A stretch of DNA of 64,000 bases from Kitasatospora cinereorecta (GTDB lineage: Bacteria; Actinomycetota; Actinomycetes; Streptomycetales; Streptomycetaceae). This document shows, piece by piece, positions 33,172-42,219 of this stretch (its first letter is position 1; each line of letters starts with the position of its first letter). The notes beneath the pieces were generated by a model. It saw only the letters and a list, made by a program, of their open reading frames with translations, was not told the DNA's origin and did no database searches. The stretch lies in assembly GCF_024172095.1 (NCBI RefSeq), contig NZ_JAMZDX010000007.1, positions 248,001-312,000 on the forward strand. Direction: 5' to 3'. The translations under genes and the position numbers were made by a program.

Positions 33172-35163
33172 ATGAGCACGAGCAACGACTACGACATCGT
33201 CATCGTCGGCGGCGGCATCTCCGCGGCCACGATCGCCAAGACGGTCATCGAGAAGGCCGCCGCCCAGACCCCGCCCCGGCACCCCCGGATCCTCATCCTG
33301 GAGGCCGGCCGGGCCACCGCGATGAGCGCCGACAAGTACGACACCTACGTGGGCGCCTTTCAGGAGGCGCTCGCCAAGGTCCCGAACTCGCCCTATCCCG
33401 CCAGCAGTTCCGCCCCGCAGCCGGACGTCCTCGACATCGGCCGGCCGATCATGGGCCCGGACGGCACCACCAAGGTGCCCAGCGACAACGGGTACTTCGT
33501 CCAGATGGGCCCGCTGCCCTTCGGCAGCGACTACGCCCGCTCCCTCGGCGGCACCACCCTGCACTGGCTGGGCACCTGCCTGCGGATGCTCCCCAACGAC
33601 TTCCGGATGCGCGACGCGTACCGGCACAGCGTCAACTGGCCGCTGTCGTACGAGGATCTCAAGCCCTACTACGAGCGCGCCGAGTGGGACATCATCGGCG
33701 TCTCGGCCAACGTCGAGGACCAGGTCTACCCCGGCATCGGCGGCGACCCGGCGAAGTTCTTCAAGAGCGCGAACACCGCGAAGTTCCCCGACGGGGTCTA
33801 CCACTTCCCGATGGAGCGGATCCCCAGCAGCTACCTCGACCAGTACCTGGCCAAGAAGTCGGCCGGCCTGGTGGTCGAGCTGACCGACCGGGAGGGCCGC
33901 CCGCACACCTTCCCGGTCGAGCTCAGCAACACCCCGGTCGGCCGCAACTCCCAACCCGCCGAGGGCTACCAGGTGATCGGTGCGGTCGGCAACTTCGACC
34001 AGGGGCAGCGCTGCGAGGGCAACTCCAGCTGCATCCCGATCTGCCCCGCCCAGGCGAAGTACAACGCGCTGAAGACGCTCTACGAACTGATCGTCAAGTA
34101 CCCCGACCGGGACCCGGCGGACGGCGCCCGCAAGGCCAGGGTGGCCATCCGCAGCCAGTGCGTGGTCTCCCGGGTCCGGCACACCCAGCAGAAGGACGGC
34201 ACGGGGACCGTCACCGGGCTCACCTACCGGACCTGGTTCGACGACGGCAGCGCGCCGGTCGACCACACCGTCACCGCCGACACCTACGTGCTCGCCGCCA
34301 ACGCCATCGAGAACGCCACCCTGCTGCTGGCCTCCGGCGCCGCCAACACCAGCGACCAGGTCGGCCGCAACCTGATGGACCACCCGCTGCTGCTCACCTG
34401 GGGCCTGCTGGAGGACGGCGTCGGCGCCTACCGCGGCCCCGGCTCCACCTCCGGCATCCCCGCCTTCCGCGACGGCAGCTTCCGCTCGGAGCGCACCGCC
34501 TTCCGCGTCGAGATCGGCAACTGGGGCTGGAACTTCCCCGAGAACGCGCCCTACGACACCGTCCACGACCTGGTCGGCGGCGGCGAGAGCGGCGCGGTCG
34601 GGCTCTACGGCAGGGCGCTGCGCGAGCGGCTCGGCGAGATCCTGCCGGCCCAGTTCCGGATCGCCTGGGAGCTGGAGCAGGACCCCGAACCCACCAACCG
34701 GGTCACCATCGACGACCGCTACAAGGACGCGCTCGGCAACCACCGGCCCGTCATCCACTACGACCTCTCGCCGTACGTGCGGGACTCGCTGCCCTGGGCC
34801 GCCGAGGCGAGCCGGCAGCTCTTCACCCAGCTCGGCATCGGCGACCAGGTCCGCCGGCCCGAGTACCGGCCCGGCGACTACACCCACTACGACCCGAACG
34901 ACCCGTCCGCCGTCACCCACGACGGCGTCACCTACTGGGTCCGCGGCGCGGGACACGTCGTCGGCACCCACCGGATGGGCGACGACCCGACCACCTCCGT
35001 GGTCGACAGCCACCAGCGCAGCCACGACCTGCCCAACCTCTACATCGTCGGCTGCGGCAGCATGCCGACCCTGGGCACCTCCAACCCCACGCTCACCATG
35101 ACCGCGCTGGCCCTCCGAACCGGCGACCGGATCGCCGAGCAGCTGAAGGGGAACGACGCATGA
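33172..35163 (+). CDS. GMC-family FAD oxidoreductase with cysteine cluster
   Basis: A 663-residue glucose-methanol-choline oxidoreductase. YDIVIVGGGISAATIAK is the FAD motif, RSLGGTTLHWLGTCLRM the GMC signature and GAGHVVGTHRMGDDP plus SNPTLTMTALAL the catalytic His/Asn end. The motif C281-x5-C287-x3-C291-P matches the 3Fe-4S site of FAD glucose dehydrogenases, so electrons may leave to a carrier rather than to oxygen. Paired with the small subunit just upstream. Overlaps the next gene by ATGA. Confidence 0.93.
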   Translation: MSTSNDYDIVIVGGGISAATIAKTVIEKAAAQTPPRHPRILILEAGRATAMSADKYDTYVGAFQEALAKVPNSPYPASSSAPQPDVLDIGRPIMGPDGTTKVPSDNGYFVQMGPLPFGSDYARSLGGTTLHWLGTCLRMLPNDFRMRDAYRHSVNWPLSYEDLKPYYERAEWDIIGVSANVEDQVYPGIGGDPAKFFKSANTAKFPDGVYHFPMERIPSSYLDQYLAKKSAGLVVELTDREGRPHTFPVELSNTPVGRNSQPAEGYQVIGAVGNFDQGQRCEGNSSCIPICPAQAKYNALKTLYELIVKYPDRDPADGARKARVAIRSQCVVSRVRHTQQKDGTGTVTGLTYRTWFDDGSAPVDHTVTADTYVLAANAIENATLLLASGAANTSDQVGRNLMDHPLLLTWGLLEDGVGAYRGPGSTSGIPAFRDGSFRSERTAFRVEIGNWGWNFPENAPYDTVHDLVGGGESGAVGLYGRALRERLGEILPAQFRIAWELEQDPEPTNRVTIDDRYKDALGNHRPVIHYDLSPYVRDSLPWAAEASRQLFTQLGIGDQVRRPEYRPGDYTHYDPNDPSAVTHDGVTYWVRGAGHVVGTHRMGDDPTTSVVDSHQRSHDLPNLYIVGCGSMPTLGTSNPTLTMTALALRTGDRIAEQLKGNDA

Positions 35164-36344
35164 CCGAGCCCACCAGGATCAGCACCCTCGAGGACCTCAA
35201 GGCCGCCCTGCAGCTGGCCGTCGGACTGGAGCTCAGCACCATCCCGGTCTACCTGACCGGGCTCTACTCCATCGAAGCGGGTCGCAACACCGACGCGGCG
35301 CAGACGATCCGCAGCGTGGTCATGGAGGAGATGCTCCACATGACGCTCGCCGCCAACGTCCTCAACGCCCTCGGCGAGATCCCCGGCACCGAACCGGTCG
35401 AGTTCCAGGGCCGGCCCAACCTCAGCCCGATCCCCGCCTACCCGCTGGACAGTCCGCTGATCTCCGGCATCGGTACGCTCGAACTCCTCCCGCTCACGCC
35501 CCGCGCGGTGGACAGCTTCGTCCGGATCGAGCACCCGCTGCACGGCGCCGCCACCCTCGCCGCGATTCCCGTGCAGCCGGGCGGCTTCCGTACCATCGGC
35601 GAGTTCTACGACGCCGTCGACGCGGCCCTGGCCGACCCGGCGATCTGCCCCGACAGCGCGTTCTCGGCGGTCCGTCAGATCCCGGACGGCGACTACTACG
35701 GCGGCGCCGGCCACGTCATCGAGGTCAAGGACCGGGCCACCGCGCGCGAAGCCGTCCTGAAGATCATCGACCAGGGCGAGGGCCTGCCCGAGGAGTACCT
35801 GCACCGGCCCGCCAAGACGGTCACCGACGCGGACCGGCTCGGCTCCGGCTGGCAGATGTACTCCCACTACGCCCGCTTCCGCGAACTCCAGACCGGGCGG
35901 CGCTTCCGCACCGACCAGCAGGCCGACCAGAACCCCGCGGGGGCGATGCTGCTGGTCGACTACACCGCCGTCCAACCGGCGCTGTACGTCCCGCGCAACG
36001 GCGACGTCGACGGCAGCCCCGAGGGGGCCGCCCTGGACGCCTTCGACCTGGCGTACTCGCACCTGGTCGACGGCATCTACCGCGCCTTCGCCGGCGAGCC
36101 GACGGAGGTCGTCGACCCGCTCGACGTCCACGCGGAGCGGGAGCGGCCGTCGTTGCGACGGGCGGTCCACGCCATGTACGGGCTGAGGAATGCGGCGATC
36201 GCCCTGATGCGCACCCCGAACCCGGCGAAGCCCGGGCACACGCTGTGCCCCCGCTTCTCCTACGTCCCGCCGGGCGGGGACCGGGACAAGCTCACCCAGC
36301 GGATCGAGAACCGCATCGAGAACCGAGGAGGACCGAACCGATGA
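35160..36344 (+). CDS. Ferritin-like protein of the VioB/RebD iminophenylpyruvate dimer synthase type
   Basis: A 394-residue protein. Residues about 10-180 form the ferritin-like domain (LKAALQLAVGLELSTIPVYL, RSVVMEEMLHMTLAANVLNA) with the Glu and ExxH residues that would bind iron. This domain occurs in VioB, RebD and StaD, which join two amino-acid-derived imines. The protein is much shorter than VioB (about 1000 residues), so only the ferritin-like half is present. ATG overlaps the GMC stop (ATGA) and its own stop overlaps the next gene (ATGA). Substrate unknown; an oxidative coupling step is plausible. Confidence 0.82.
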   Translation: MTEPTRISTLEDLKAALQLAVGLELSTIPVYLTGLYSIEAGRNTDAAQTIRSVVMEEMLHMTLAANVLNALGEIPGTEPVEFQGRPNLSPIPAYPLDSPLISGIGTLELLPLTPRAVDSFVRIEHPLHGAATLAAIPVQPGGFRTIGEFYDAVDAALADPAICPDSAFSAVRQIPDGDYYGGAGHVIEVKDRATAREAVLKIIDQGEGLPEEYLHRPAKTVTDADRLGSGWQMYSHYARFRELQTGRRFRTDQQADQNPAGAMLLVDYTAVQPALYVPRNGDVDGSPEGAALDAFDLAYSHLVDGIYRAFAGEPTEVVDPLDVHAERERPSLRRAVHAMYGLRNAAIALMRTPNPAKPGHTLCPRFSYVPPGGDRDKLTQRIENRIENRGGPNR

Positions 36345-36694
36345 TCTCCATCGTCACGAAGTGGTGGTGCGTGCCCGGCCGTGAGGACGAGGCGGTGGCC
36401 GCCCTGAAGGACCTGGTGCAGCAGGTGGAGGACGGCGAGCCCGACACCCTCATGTACTGCCTGCACACCGCGGTGGTGGAGGGTTCGCTGCCGCCGCCCA
36501 CCCCGAGCGAGGTGATCTTCATGGGCGCCTGGACCAGCCGTCAGGCCTTCGACGAGCACCGGACCGGTCCGATCTTCACGGACTGGCTGGACAAGCACCT
36601 CGACCTGTTCGTCCGCAACGACGGCAAGCTCTACGTCAGCGCCGAGTTCGCCGACCGCTTCGCCGGCTTCGTCCGGGGAGCCGCCATCGGCTGA
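36341..36694 (+). CDS. ABM-domain monooxygenase-like protein
   Basis: A 117-residue dimeric alpha/beta-barrel protein of the antibiotic biosynthesis monooxygenase group (MISIVTKWWCVPGREDEAVA, VIFMGAWTSRQAFDEHRTGP). These small cofactor-free oxygenases act on quinol or polyketide intermediates. It ends the six-gene redox operon, coupled by ATGA. Confidence 0.82.
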   Translation: MISIVTKWWCVPGREDEAVAALKDLVQQVEDGEPDTLMYCLHTAVVEGSLPPPTPSEVIFMGAWTSRQAFDEHRTGPIFTDWLDKHLDLFVRNDGKLYVSAEFADRFAGFVRGAAIG

Positions 36695-36731
36695 CCGGCG
36701 CGGGCAGGGACCCGGCGCGGCGGTAATCCAG

Positions 36732-36760
36732 TTGACCCGGCGCCACGGCACGGCTGCACT
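36732..36760 (+). promoter_or_regulatory. Candidate promoter of the Eis-like gene
   Basis: TTGACC at 36732-36737, 17-base spacer, TGCACT at 36755-36760, about 60 bases before the start codon. Confidence 0.45.
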
Positions 36761-36822
36761 GTGGCGGGGCGCCGCGGGCCGTGGTGCCGGTAACCGGTGA
36801 CCAGGGAAGGCAGCCGCAGCAC

Positions 36823-38052
36823 ATGGACATTCGTCCCACGACCGATCAGGACCTCGACGCCTTCGTCGACACCGTGCACGCCGCGTTCGGGCTCTTCCGG
36901 AGCGCCGCGGCGGAGGACGGCGGCGGGGTCCTGTGGTCGGCGTACGAGATGGACCGCGGCCTGCTCGCCGTGGCGGCGGACGGGCGGCCCGTCGGCACCG
37001 CCGGCGCGTACACCTTCGAGCTGACCCTGCCCGGTGACGTCCTCGTGCCCACCGCCGGGGTCACCGGCGTCGGCGTTCTGCCCTCGCACCGGCGCCAGGG
37101 CGTGCTCACCGCGATGATGCGGCATCAGCTCACCGAACTGCGGGCCCGCGGGGAGGTCCTCTCGGTCCTGCTGGCCTCCGAGGCCGTGATCTACCGCAGG
37201 TTCGGCTACGGGCCCGCCACGTACACGGCGCGGCTGACCGTGCCGCGCCACCAGGGGGCCCTGGCCGTTCCCCGGGCCGGCGCGGCGGCGGGGTCGGACA
37301 GCGGCTCGGACGCCGGTTCGGTCGAGCTGCGGCAGCGGTCCGAGTGCGGCGAGATCATGGAGGAGGTCTACGACCGGTACCGCCGTACCCAGCCCGGCGC
37401 GCTGTCCCGGCCGCACCGCTGGTGGTCCTCGGGCGCGGGCCAGCCCCCGGTCTCCCGGGCGCCGCGGTACGTCGCCGTCCACCGGGACGCCGACGGCACC
37501 CCCGACGGGTACGCCAGCTACGTACTCGAGAGCGGCACGCTGACCGTCGACGAGACCATCGCCACCGACGACGCCGTCCACACCGCCCTGGCCCGGTTCC
37601 TGCTCGGTCACGACCTGGTCGGCCGGGTCGTCTTCAAGCACGTCCCGACCGGGCACCCGCTGCGCTGGCAGCTCCAGGACTTCCGCGCCGGCGAGGTGAC
37701 CGGCGACACCGACTGGCTCTGGGTGCGGCTGCTGGACGTCCCGCGGGCGCTGACCACGCGCGGCTGGCTCACGGACGGCGAGCTCGTCCTCGACGTCGAC
37801 GACCCGTTCCTCGGCGAGCGGGGCCGCCACCTGCTGACCGTCCGGGACGGCAAGGCCGAGTGCGTCCCGACCGACCGCGAGCCCGACCTCTCCCTGGACG
37901 TCAGCGACCTGGGCTCCGTCTACCTCGGCGGCACCACCCCGAGCACGCTGGTGCGGGCCGGACACGTCCGGGCCCACCACCCGGGCGCGGCCGCCCTCGC
38001 CGACGCCCTCTTCCGCACCGAGCGGCCGCCGCACTGCCTGCACTGGTTCTGA
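36823..38052 (+). CDS. GNAT acetyltransferase, Eis family
   Basis: A 409-residue Eis-type N-acetyltransferase: N-terminal GNAT domain (MDIRPTTDQDLDAFVDTVHA, VTGVGVLPSHRRQGVLTAMM with the acetyl-CoA loop RRQGVL), second GNAT domain, then a sterol-carrier-like domain ending in LHWF, the C-terminal carboxylate serving as general base. Eis proteins acetylate aminoglycosides or peptide lysines; here the substrate is unknown. AGGGAAGG lies 11 bases upstream. Confidence 0.9.
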   Translation: MDIRPTTDQDLDAFVDTVHAAFGLFRSAAAEDGGGVLWSAYEMDRGLLAVAADGRPVGTAGAYTFELTLPGDVLVPTAGVTGVGVLPSHRRQGVLTAMMRHQLTELRARGEVLSVLLASEAVIYRRFGYGPATYTARLTVPRHQGALAVPRAGAAAGSDSGSDAGSVELRQRSECGEIMEEVYDRYRRTQPGALSRPHRWWSSGAGQPPVSRAPRYVAVHRDADGTPDGYASYVLESGTLTVDETIATDDAVHTALARFLLGHDLVGRVVFKHVPTGHPLRWQLQDFRAGEVTGDTDWLWVRLLDVPRALTTRGWLTDGELVLDVDDPFLGERGRHLLTVRDGKAECVPTDREPDLSLDVSDLGSVYLGGTTPSTLVRAGHVRAHHPGAAALADALFRTERPPHCLHWF

Positions 38053-38268
38053 CCGCGGACACCGTCGGTGAGGTGTGACGGGCCATCGAATGGCGCAGGC
38101 CCGGGGCCGACGGTTCGCCTACGGTCGGACTCTCGTCGAGGATGGAGGCGCCGAACGAATCCCCGTGTCCGCCGCCCGGTGCGGCGGGCCGGCGTTCGCG
38201 CGTCCGCGCCGGTCCGACCGCGTGCGTCGGGCCGGCCGAAGCGTCCTCGCATCCTCAAGGAGAGCATC

Positions 38269-39222
38269 GTGGTCGATTTCGCCGGCCCGCCGACATGGCG
38301 GCGCGCTGTCCGAACCGCCTTACTGGCCCCCGGGGTGGCGATAGCCGTCCTGATTCCCGCCGCCGTGCCGGGCTGGGCCGCCGGGACCGACCCCGGGGCG
38401 GGCGGGACCGGCGCCGCGGCCGACGGCGGGGGAGCCCCGCTGCCGTACCCGACGGCGCAGGCCCTGGACGGGGAGCGGCCGTTGGTCTCGACCCGGGAGG
38501 TCACCAGCCTGTGCGACCAGGCCTCGGCGTGCAGCTTCCGGATGTACGGTGCGCCGCGCGAGTTCATGGGTTCGGTGCTGTCGGTCGGGAACGGGGCGAT
38601 CAACTGCACGGACGGGGACATGGAGATCGAGCGCACCGTCACCTTCGTGACCAGCAGCACCGACAACATCGGCGGGGAGATCTCCGGCAGCGCCGCCGTG
38701 GAGGGCGGCGTGGACACCACCGTCACCGCCGGCGAACGTGAAGCCCGGCATGACCAACGGCACGACCCAGTACGGTCCGAAAAAGGACAAGGGCCCGTCC
38801 ACCGAGGACAAGGTGCAGAACACCGTGGAGTTCCCGGTGAGCGTGGGCGGCTCCAACGCGCTGCACCTGGGCGCCAAGGCCACGTTCGCCTCGGCCTTCC
38901 AGGCTTGCACGCCCAGGAGAAGCGCCTCAAGTCCTGGGGCAACAACGGCTCCGGCCAGCTCGGCAACGGCACGACCGACTACCGGATCACCCCCGTCCCG
39001 GTGCCGGACATCAAGGGCGTCCAGCTGGTCGGCGGCGGCCGTGAACACACGGTGGCCCTGCTGGGCGACAACACGGTGCGCTCCTGGGGCAACAACGGCT
39101 CCGGCCAGCTCGGCAACGGCACCACCACGGACAGCGCCACCCCGGTCACCACGCTCACCGCGCTGACCGGCGTCGACAAGATCGCCGCTCCGGTGGGCGG
39201 TGACTTCAGCCTGGCCAACTGA
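38269..39222 (+). pseudogene. Frameshifted secreted RCC1-repeat protein
   Basis: GTG at 38269 with AAGGAG upstream begins a signal peptide (RRAVRTALLAPGVAIAVLIP, GWAAG). After TSLCDQASACSFRMYG and EISGSAAVEGGVDTTVTAG the frame breaks near 38736; the sequence goes on in the +1 frame (NVKPGMTNGTTQYGPKKDKG to ATFASAFQAC) and returns to the first frame near 38910, where two RCC1-like units follow (SWGNNGSGQLGNGTT twice, with VQLVGGGREHTVALLGDN). The second switch looks like a deletion joint, since an RCC1 domain should have about seven blades. A 41-base exact direct repeat encodes the two SWGNNGSG units. Could also be two sequencing errors. Confidence 0.7.
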
Positions 39223-39235
39223 CCGGTCCCGCTGG

Positions 39236-39274
39236 TACGACACCCGCCCCGGCCCGGCCTGGGCGGGTGTCGTA
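39236..39274. terminator. Bidirectional hairpin terminator
   Basis: A perfect 14-bp stem (39236-39249 with 39261-39274) and an 11-base loop lie between convergent genes ending at 39222 and 39284. Confidence 0.8.
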
Positions 39275-39283
39275 CGGGCGGGA

Positions 39284-40177
39284 CTACAGGGGCAGCTCGA
39301 CCACCAGGGGCCGGTGGTCCGAGACCGGCATCCTGGGCGCCTGCGCGGAGTTCGGCCGGGGCGAGTCGAGGCCGGTCGCGAGGATGTGGTCGAGCTGGAC
39401 CCGTGGGCGGTGCGCCGGGAAGGTCGGGACGCGGGCGAGGTCGCGCCAGCCGGGCCGGGGCGTGGACGGGGAGCGCAGTTCGGCGGCGCCGAGCACAGCC
39501 GTGGGGAGGGTGCCGCCGAGGTTGAAGTCGCCGAGCAGGACGTGCGGCCGGGGCAGGTCGGCGATCCAGCGGTGCACGGCGAGGAGTTGGCGGACGTTCC
39601 AGCCCGGGACGAACGACAGGTGCAGGGCCACCGCCGTGAACGGGCCGCGCGGCCCCTCCAGTACGGCGGCCAGGGCCGCGCGCGGATGGTCGCGGATCAC
39701 CGTAAGGCCCGCCCCGCCGGCCACCGGCAGCGGCAGGGCGAGGGGCGGCGCGCTGAACCGCCGGGCCCGCCAGCTCAGTACCGGGAGCCTGGACAGCAGC
39801 GCCACGCCGTGCGAGGGGGCCCGCCCGTCGTGCCCGGCGCCCGGCGGACCGTACACTCGCAGGCCCGGTTCGGAGCTGTCGGGCCGCCAAACCCGGCCCG
39901 GCAGGGACCGCGCATGGAAGGCGGAGGCGTAGCGCCACGCCGCGGCGCCGGTCGCCGCGGCGACCGCCCGCGCCTGGTCGGCGCGGTCCGACCGCTCCTG
40001 GAAGCGGTCGAGTTCCTGCAGCGCCACCACGTCGGCGTCGAGGGCGGCGACGGCGTCGACGAGCGGCTGCACGGTGGCGGTGCCCGGGGTGGTCAGGGAG
40101 GGGCGTCCGTCGTCCAGGACCTGCCGTCCGTGCAGGACGTTGAAGGTCGCAACGCGTACCAGGGCGGAGCCGTTCAC
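39284..40177 (-). CDS. Endonuclease/exonuclease/phosphatase family protein
   Basis: A 297-residue EEP protein: VRVATFNVLHGRQ at the N-terminus, LQELDRF (metal Glu), VALHLSFVPG (His), LLGDFNLGG and LDHILATG with MPVSDHRPLVVELPL at the end. All key residues of the Mg2+-dependent phosphohydrolase fold are present. No signal peptide. GTG start with no strong ribosome-binding site. It is only distantly related to the EEP gene at 5.5 kb. Confidence 0.88.
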   Translation of the reverse strand: MNGSALVRVATFNVLHGRQVLDDGRPSLTTPGTATVQPLVDAVAALDADVVALQELDRFQERSDRADQARAVAAATGAAAWRYASAFHARSLPGRVWRPDSSEPGLRVYGPPGAGHDGRAPSHGVALLSRLPVLSWRARRFSAPPLALPLPVAGGAGLTVIRDHPRAALAAVLEGPRGPFTAVALHLSFVPGWNVRQLLAVHRWIADLPRPHVLLGDFNLGGTLPTAVLGAAELRSPSTPRPGWRDLARVPTFPAHRPRVQLDHILATGLDSPRPNSAQAPRMPVSDHRPLVVELPL

Positions 40178-40385
40178 GGTCCGACGCTACCGCAGCGTGC
40201 CCGCCCGACTCCCCGTCTGACGCCCGGACCGGCCCCTGACCGCAGAGCGGTCCGGACAGCCTCCTACGATCGAGTCGGATTCGTCGCCGGACTCCGCCGC
40301 CCACCCGGGCGCCCGCCGTCCGACACCCCACACGACCCAGCGGCTCCACCGACGGTGATGGAGTCGTCTTCGAGGAGGAACCTCC

Positions 40386-41930
40386 ATGCAAGCCCGGAAG
40401 ATCGGCGCGGCCGCCGCGACTGCGGTGGCGCTTCTGGCAGCCCGTGACCTCGTCCAGAAGCGGCACGCACTGCTGCGGAACTTCCCGGTGGTCGGGCACG
40501 CCCGGTACCTGCTGGAGACGATCGGGCCGGAGCTGCGGCAGTACATCGTGACCTCCAACGAGGAGGAGCGCCCGTTCAGCCGCGACCAGCGCACCTGGAT
40601 CTACGCGTCGGCGAAGGAGCAGAACAACTACTTCGGGTTCGGGACCGAGGTGGACGTCGAGCACGTCCAGGGCCACGCCTACCTGAAGCAGCGCACGTTC
40701 GCCGGCGCCCTGCCCGACTCGCACGACCCGCAGGCCCCGCTGCCCTCGGCGAAGGTCCTGGGTGGCCCGCGCGGGCGTGCGAAGGCGTTCCGGCCGGCGA
40801 GCGTGGTGAACATCTCGGCGATGAGCTTCGGTTCGCTCTCCGGCGCGGCCATCACGGCCCTCAACAAGGGTGCGGCGCTGGCCGGCACCCTGCACAACAC
40901 CGGCGAGGGCGGCCTCTCGCCGCACCACCGCAACGGCGGCGACCTCGTCCTCCAGCTCGGCACGGCGTACTTCGGCTGCCGCAACGAGGACGGCACCTTC
41001 AACCTCGACAAGCTCAAGGAGATCGTCGCCGGCGCCCCGGTCAGGGCGATAGAGATCAAGCTCTCCCAGGGCGCCAAGCCGGGGCTGGGAGGCATGCTGC
41101 CGGGCGCGAAGGTGACCCCGGAGATCGCCGCGATCCGCGGCATCCCGGTCGGCAAGGACTGTGCCTCGCCGTCCCGGCACTCCGCCTTCGGCGACGTCGA
41201 CTCGATGCTCGACTTCGTCGAACTGCTCGCCACCGAGACCGGTCTGCCGGTCGGTGTGAAGAGCGCGGTGGGCGAGCTGGGCTTCTGGCAGGAGCTGGCC
41301 ACGCTGATGGCGCGCGGTGACCGCGGCGTCGACTTCGTGACCGTCGACGGCGGCGAGGGCGGCACCGGCGCGGCGCCGCGGATGTTCGCCGACTCGGTGT
41401 CGCTGCCGTTCCGGATGGGCTTCTCCCGGGTCTACGGGACCTTCGCCGAGCTGGGACTGACCGACGAACTGACCTTCATCGGGTCCGGCAAGCTCGGCCT
41501 GCCCGAGAACGCCGCGGTCGCCTTCGCGCTGGGCGCCGACATGATCAACGTGGCCCGCGAGGCGATGCTGTCGATCGGCTGCATCCAGGCGCAGAAGTGC
41601 CACACCGACAAGTGCCCCACCGGCATCGCCACCCAGAACCCGTGGCTGGCCCGCGGCGTCGACCCGGCGTCGAAGTCCGTCCGGGCCGCCTCCTACCTGC
41701 GCACCCTGCGCAAGGAGCTGATGAAGGTCTCGTCGGCCGTCGGCGTCGTCCACCCGGGACTCATCACGCCCAACGACGTCGAGATCATGAACGGCGACTA
41801 CGAGGCCCGTTCGCTGGCCGGTGTCTACGGCTACAAGGAGGGCTGGGGCGAGCTCGGCCCGGACCTCGCCGCCGAGATCACGGCCCTGCTCACGGGCGCG
41901 CCGGCGCCCGGTTGCAAGCCGGCCGTCTGA
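40386..41930 (+). CDS. FMN-binding glutamate-synthase-like protein
   Basis: A 514-residue relative of the GltS alpha-subunit FMN domain without the amidotransferase part. An N-terminal hydrophobic stretch (GAAAATAVALLAAR) may anchor it. FMN motifs: ISAMSFGSLSGAAITALNKG, HNTGEGGLSPHH, DGGEGGTGAAP and GSGKLGLPENAAVAFALGAD. The cluster GCIQAQKCHTDKCPTGI supplies three Cys for a 3Fe-4S centre. Such stand-alone proteins are widespread and uncharacterised; glutamate synthase activity is not implied. GAGGAGG precedes ATG. Confidence 0.92.
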   Translation: MQARKIGAAAATAVALLAARDLVQKRHALLRNFPVVGHARYLLETIGPELRQYIVTSNEEERPFSRDQRTWIYASAKEQNNYFGFGTEVDVEHVQGHAYLKQRTFAGALPDSHDPQAPLPSAKVLGGPRGRAKAFRPASVVNISAMSFGSLSGAAITALNKGAALAGTLHNTGEGGLSPHHRNGGDLVLQLGTAYFGCRNEDGTFNLDKLKEIVAGAPVRAIEIKLSQGAKPGLGGMLPGAKVTPEIAAIRGIPVGKDCASPSRHSAFGDVDSMLDFVELLATETGLPVGVKSAVGELGFWQELATLMARGDRGVDFVTVDGGEGGTGAAPRMFADSVSLPFRMGFSRVYGTFAELGLTDELTFIGSGKLGLPENAAVAFALGADMINVAREAMLSIGCIQAQKCHTDKCPTGIATQNPWLARGVDPASKSVRAASYLRTLRKELMKVSSAVGVVHPGLITPNDVEIMNGDYEARSLAGVYGYKEGWGELGPDLAAEITALLTGAPAPGCKPAV

Positions 41931-41942
41931 CGCGTCGTCCGC

Positions 41943-41977
41943 GGTGAGGTCCGTCCGTCCGGCGTACGGATCTCACC
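41943..41977 (+). terminator. Terminator after the FMN protein gene
   Basis: A 12-bp stem with one G-T pair (41943-41954 with 41966-41977) and an 11-base loop, 13 bases past the stop. Confidence 0.7.
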
Positions 41978-42048
41978 CGCGGGCTCCCGGCCTGTCCCAT
42001 CGTCCGTCCTGACGGCGGCCGTTGACGGCGCTCTGCTTCCGCGCAATT

Positions 42049-42058
42049 GGTCCAGACC
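42049..42058. promoter_or_regulatory. Candidate DasR/chitinase operator
   Basis: GGTCCAGACC, inside TTGGTCCAGACCTA, matches the inverted repeat found in streptomycete chitinase promoters and the core of the DasR site GGTCTAGACC. It abuts the -35 hexamer at 42061, so binding would block RNA polymerase. DasR responds to glucosamine-6-phosphate, fitting control of chitin use. Confidence 0.7.
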
Positions 42059-42060
42059 TA

Positions 42061-42090
42061 TTGACGAGCCTTGCCGTCCCTTCCTACGAT
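42061..42090 (+). promoter_or_regulatory. Chitinase promoter
   Basis: TTGACG at 42061-42066, 18-base spacer, TACGAT at 42085-42090, a near-consensus vegetative promoter about 130 bases before the start codon. Confidence 0.65.
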
Positions 42091-42219
42091 CCGGTCCGGC
42101 ACAGCCCCACATGTCCCCACCTCACCCGGAGCCGGGCGTCACGCCCCCACGCGTCGGTCATGTCCATGGCTGTGGTCTATGGGCTGCGGCCGGGGCGCTC
42201 GGCGGGAAGGGAGCACAGC

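Noticed and set aside
38269..39222. Programmed frameshifting in the RCC1 gene
   Set aside because: No slippery sequence is present at either switch point, and the second joint looks like a deletion.
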